Positions 5,678 to 5,730 of a DNA stretch of 5,730 bases are shown here, piece after piece; positions within the stretch are counted from its first letter, which is position 1; each line of letters starts with the position of its first letter. The stretch is from CAYPEK01 sp964409645 (GTDB lineage: Bacteria; UBP15; UBA6099). The translations under genes and the position numbers were made by a program. The stretch covers positions 1 through 5,730 of the forward strand of contig CAYPEK010000174.1 of assembly GCA_964409645.1 (NCBI GenBank), read 5' to 3'. The notes under the pieces are model-generated. The model saw only the letters and a list, made by a program, of their open reading frames with translations, was not told the DNA's origin and did no database searches.

Positions 5678-5692
5678 GAGACCTCTGAAAAA
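5677..5692 (-). repeat. Right copy of the 16-bp inverted match; contains the SD of the SRPBCC gene
   Basis: The minus strand reads TTTTTCAGAGGTCTCA, identical to the plus strand at 40-55. Here it overlaps the start of the SRPBCC gene: AGAGG serves as the Shine-Dalgarno sequence and the final A is the first base of the ATG. Its function at this end is therefore explained; only the match to the other end is not. Confidence 0.45.
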
Positions 5693-5702
5693 AATAGTTT
5701 TT

Positions 5703-5730
5703 GAAAATCAGATTAAAAAAATCGATTTTC
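5703..5730. repeat. AT-rich dyad upstream of the SRPBCC-led operon
   Basis: GAAAATC (5703-5709) and GATTTTC (5724-5730) are perfect 7-bp inverted arms around a 14-bp spacer. Within this stretch lie two smaller dyads with AATC/GATT halves, AATCAGATT at 5706-5714 and AATCGATT at 5720-5727. The region is where the operon promoter should be, so an operator is plausible, but the arms reach the window edge. On the minus strand a run of seven T follows the first arm, so a terminator of an upstream gene is an alternative. Confidence 0.35.

Overview
The window looks like chromosomal DNA from a Gram-negative-type bacterium, probably a little-studied or uncultivated lineage. It is gene-dense and of moderate GC, with a secreted GH97 glycosidase, a stand-alone E2-type acyltransferase and a T4-endonuclease-V-like repair enzyme. 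The lineage cannot be named from 5.7 kb. There is no rRNA, tRNA, CRISPR, integrase or transposase.

Left part (1-1630), minus strand. cdsA (92-955) makes CDP-diacylglycerol and has its own promoter, a structured leader and an intrinsic terminator. The usual neighbour uppS is absent. Upstream of it is a separate minus-strand gene for a pyrimidine-dimer DNA glycosylase (1163-1507), whose predicted promoter implies a leaderless mRNA. The first bases of the window hold a possible ribosome-binding site for another minus-strand gene beyond the edge.

Middle (1505-2432). A 127-bp divergent intergenic region carries an extended -10 promoter for a plus-strand SAM-dependent methyltransferase, the near-consensus promoter of the glycosylase, an 11-bp perfect tandem repeat and a short inverted repeat. 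The methyltransferase gene converges on the GH97 gene, and their stop codons share the palindrome TTAA.

Right part (2429-5730), minus strand. Three tightly spaced genes form a likely operon, in transcription order: a SRPBCC/START-like protein, a lipoyl-less E2 catalytic-domain acyltransferase (8-bp gap), then a secreted GH97 glycosidase (22-bp gap). The GH97 enzyme keeps the family's acid residue but lacks the usual nucleophile and base residues at their standard positions. No shared pathway is evident; an AT-rich dyad lies upstream of the operon at the window edge.

No clear new multi-gene system was found. The most notable points are the non-canonical GH97 active site, the unexplained SRPBCC/E2-like/GH97 operon, the cdsA leader with two mutually exclusive hairpins, the predicted leaderless repair-gene transcript and its tandem repeat, and a 16-bp inverted match between the two ends of the window.
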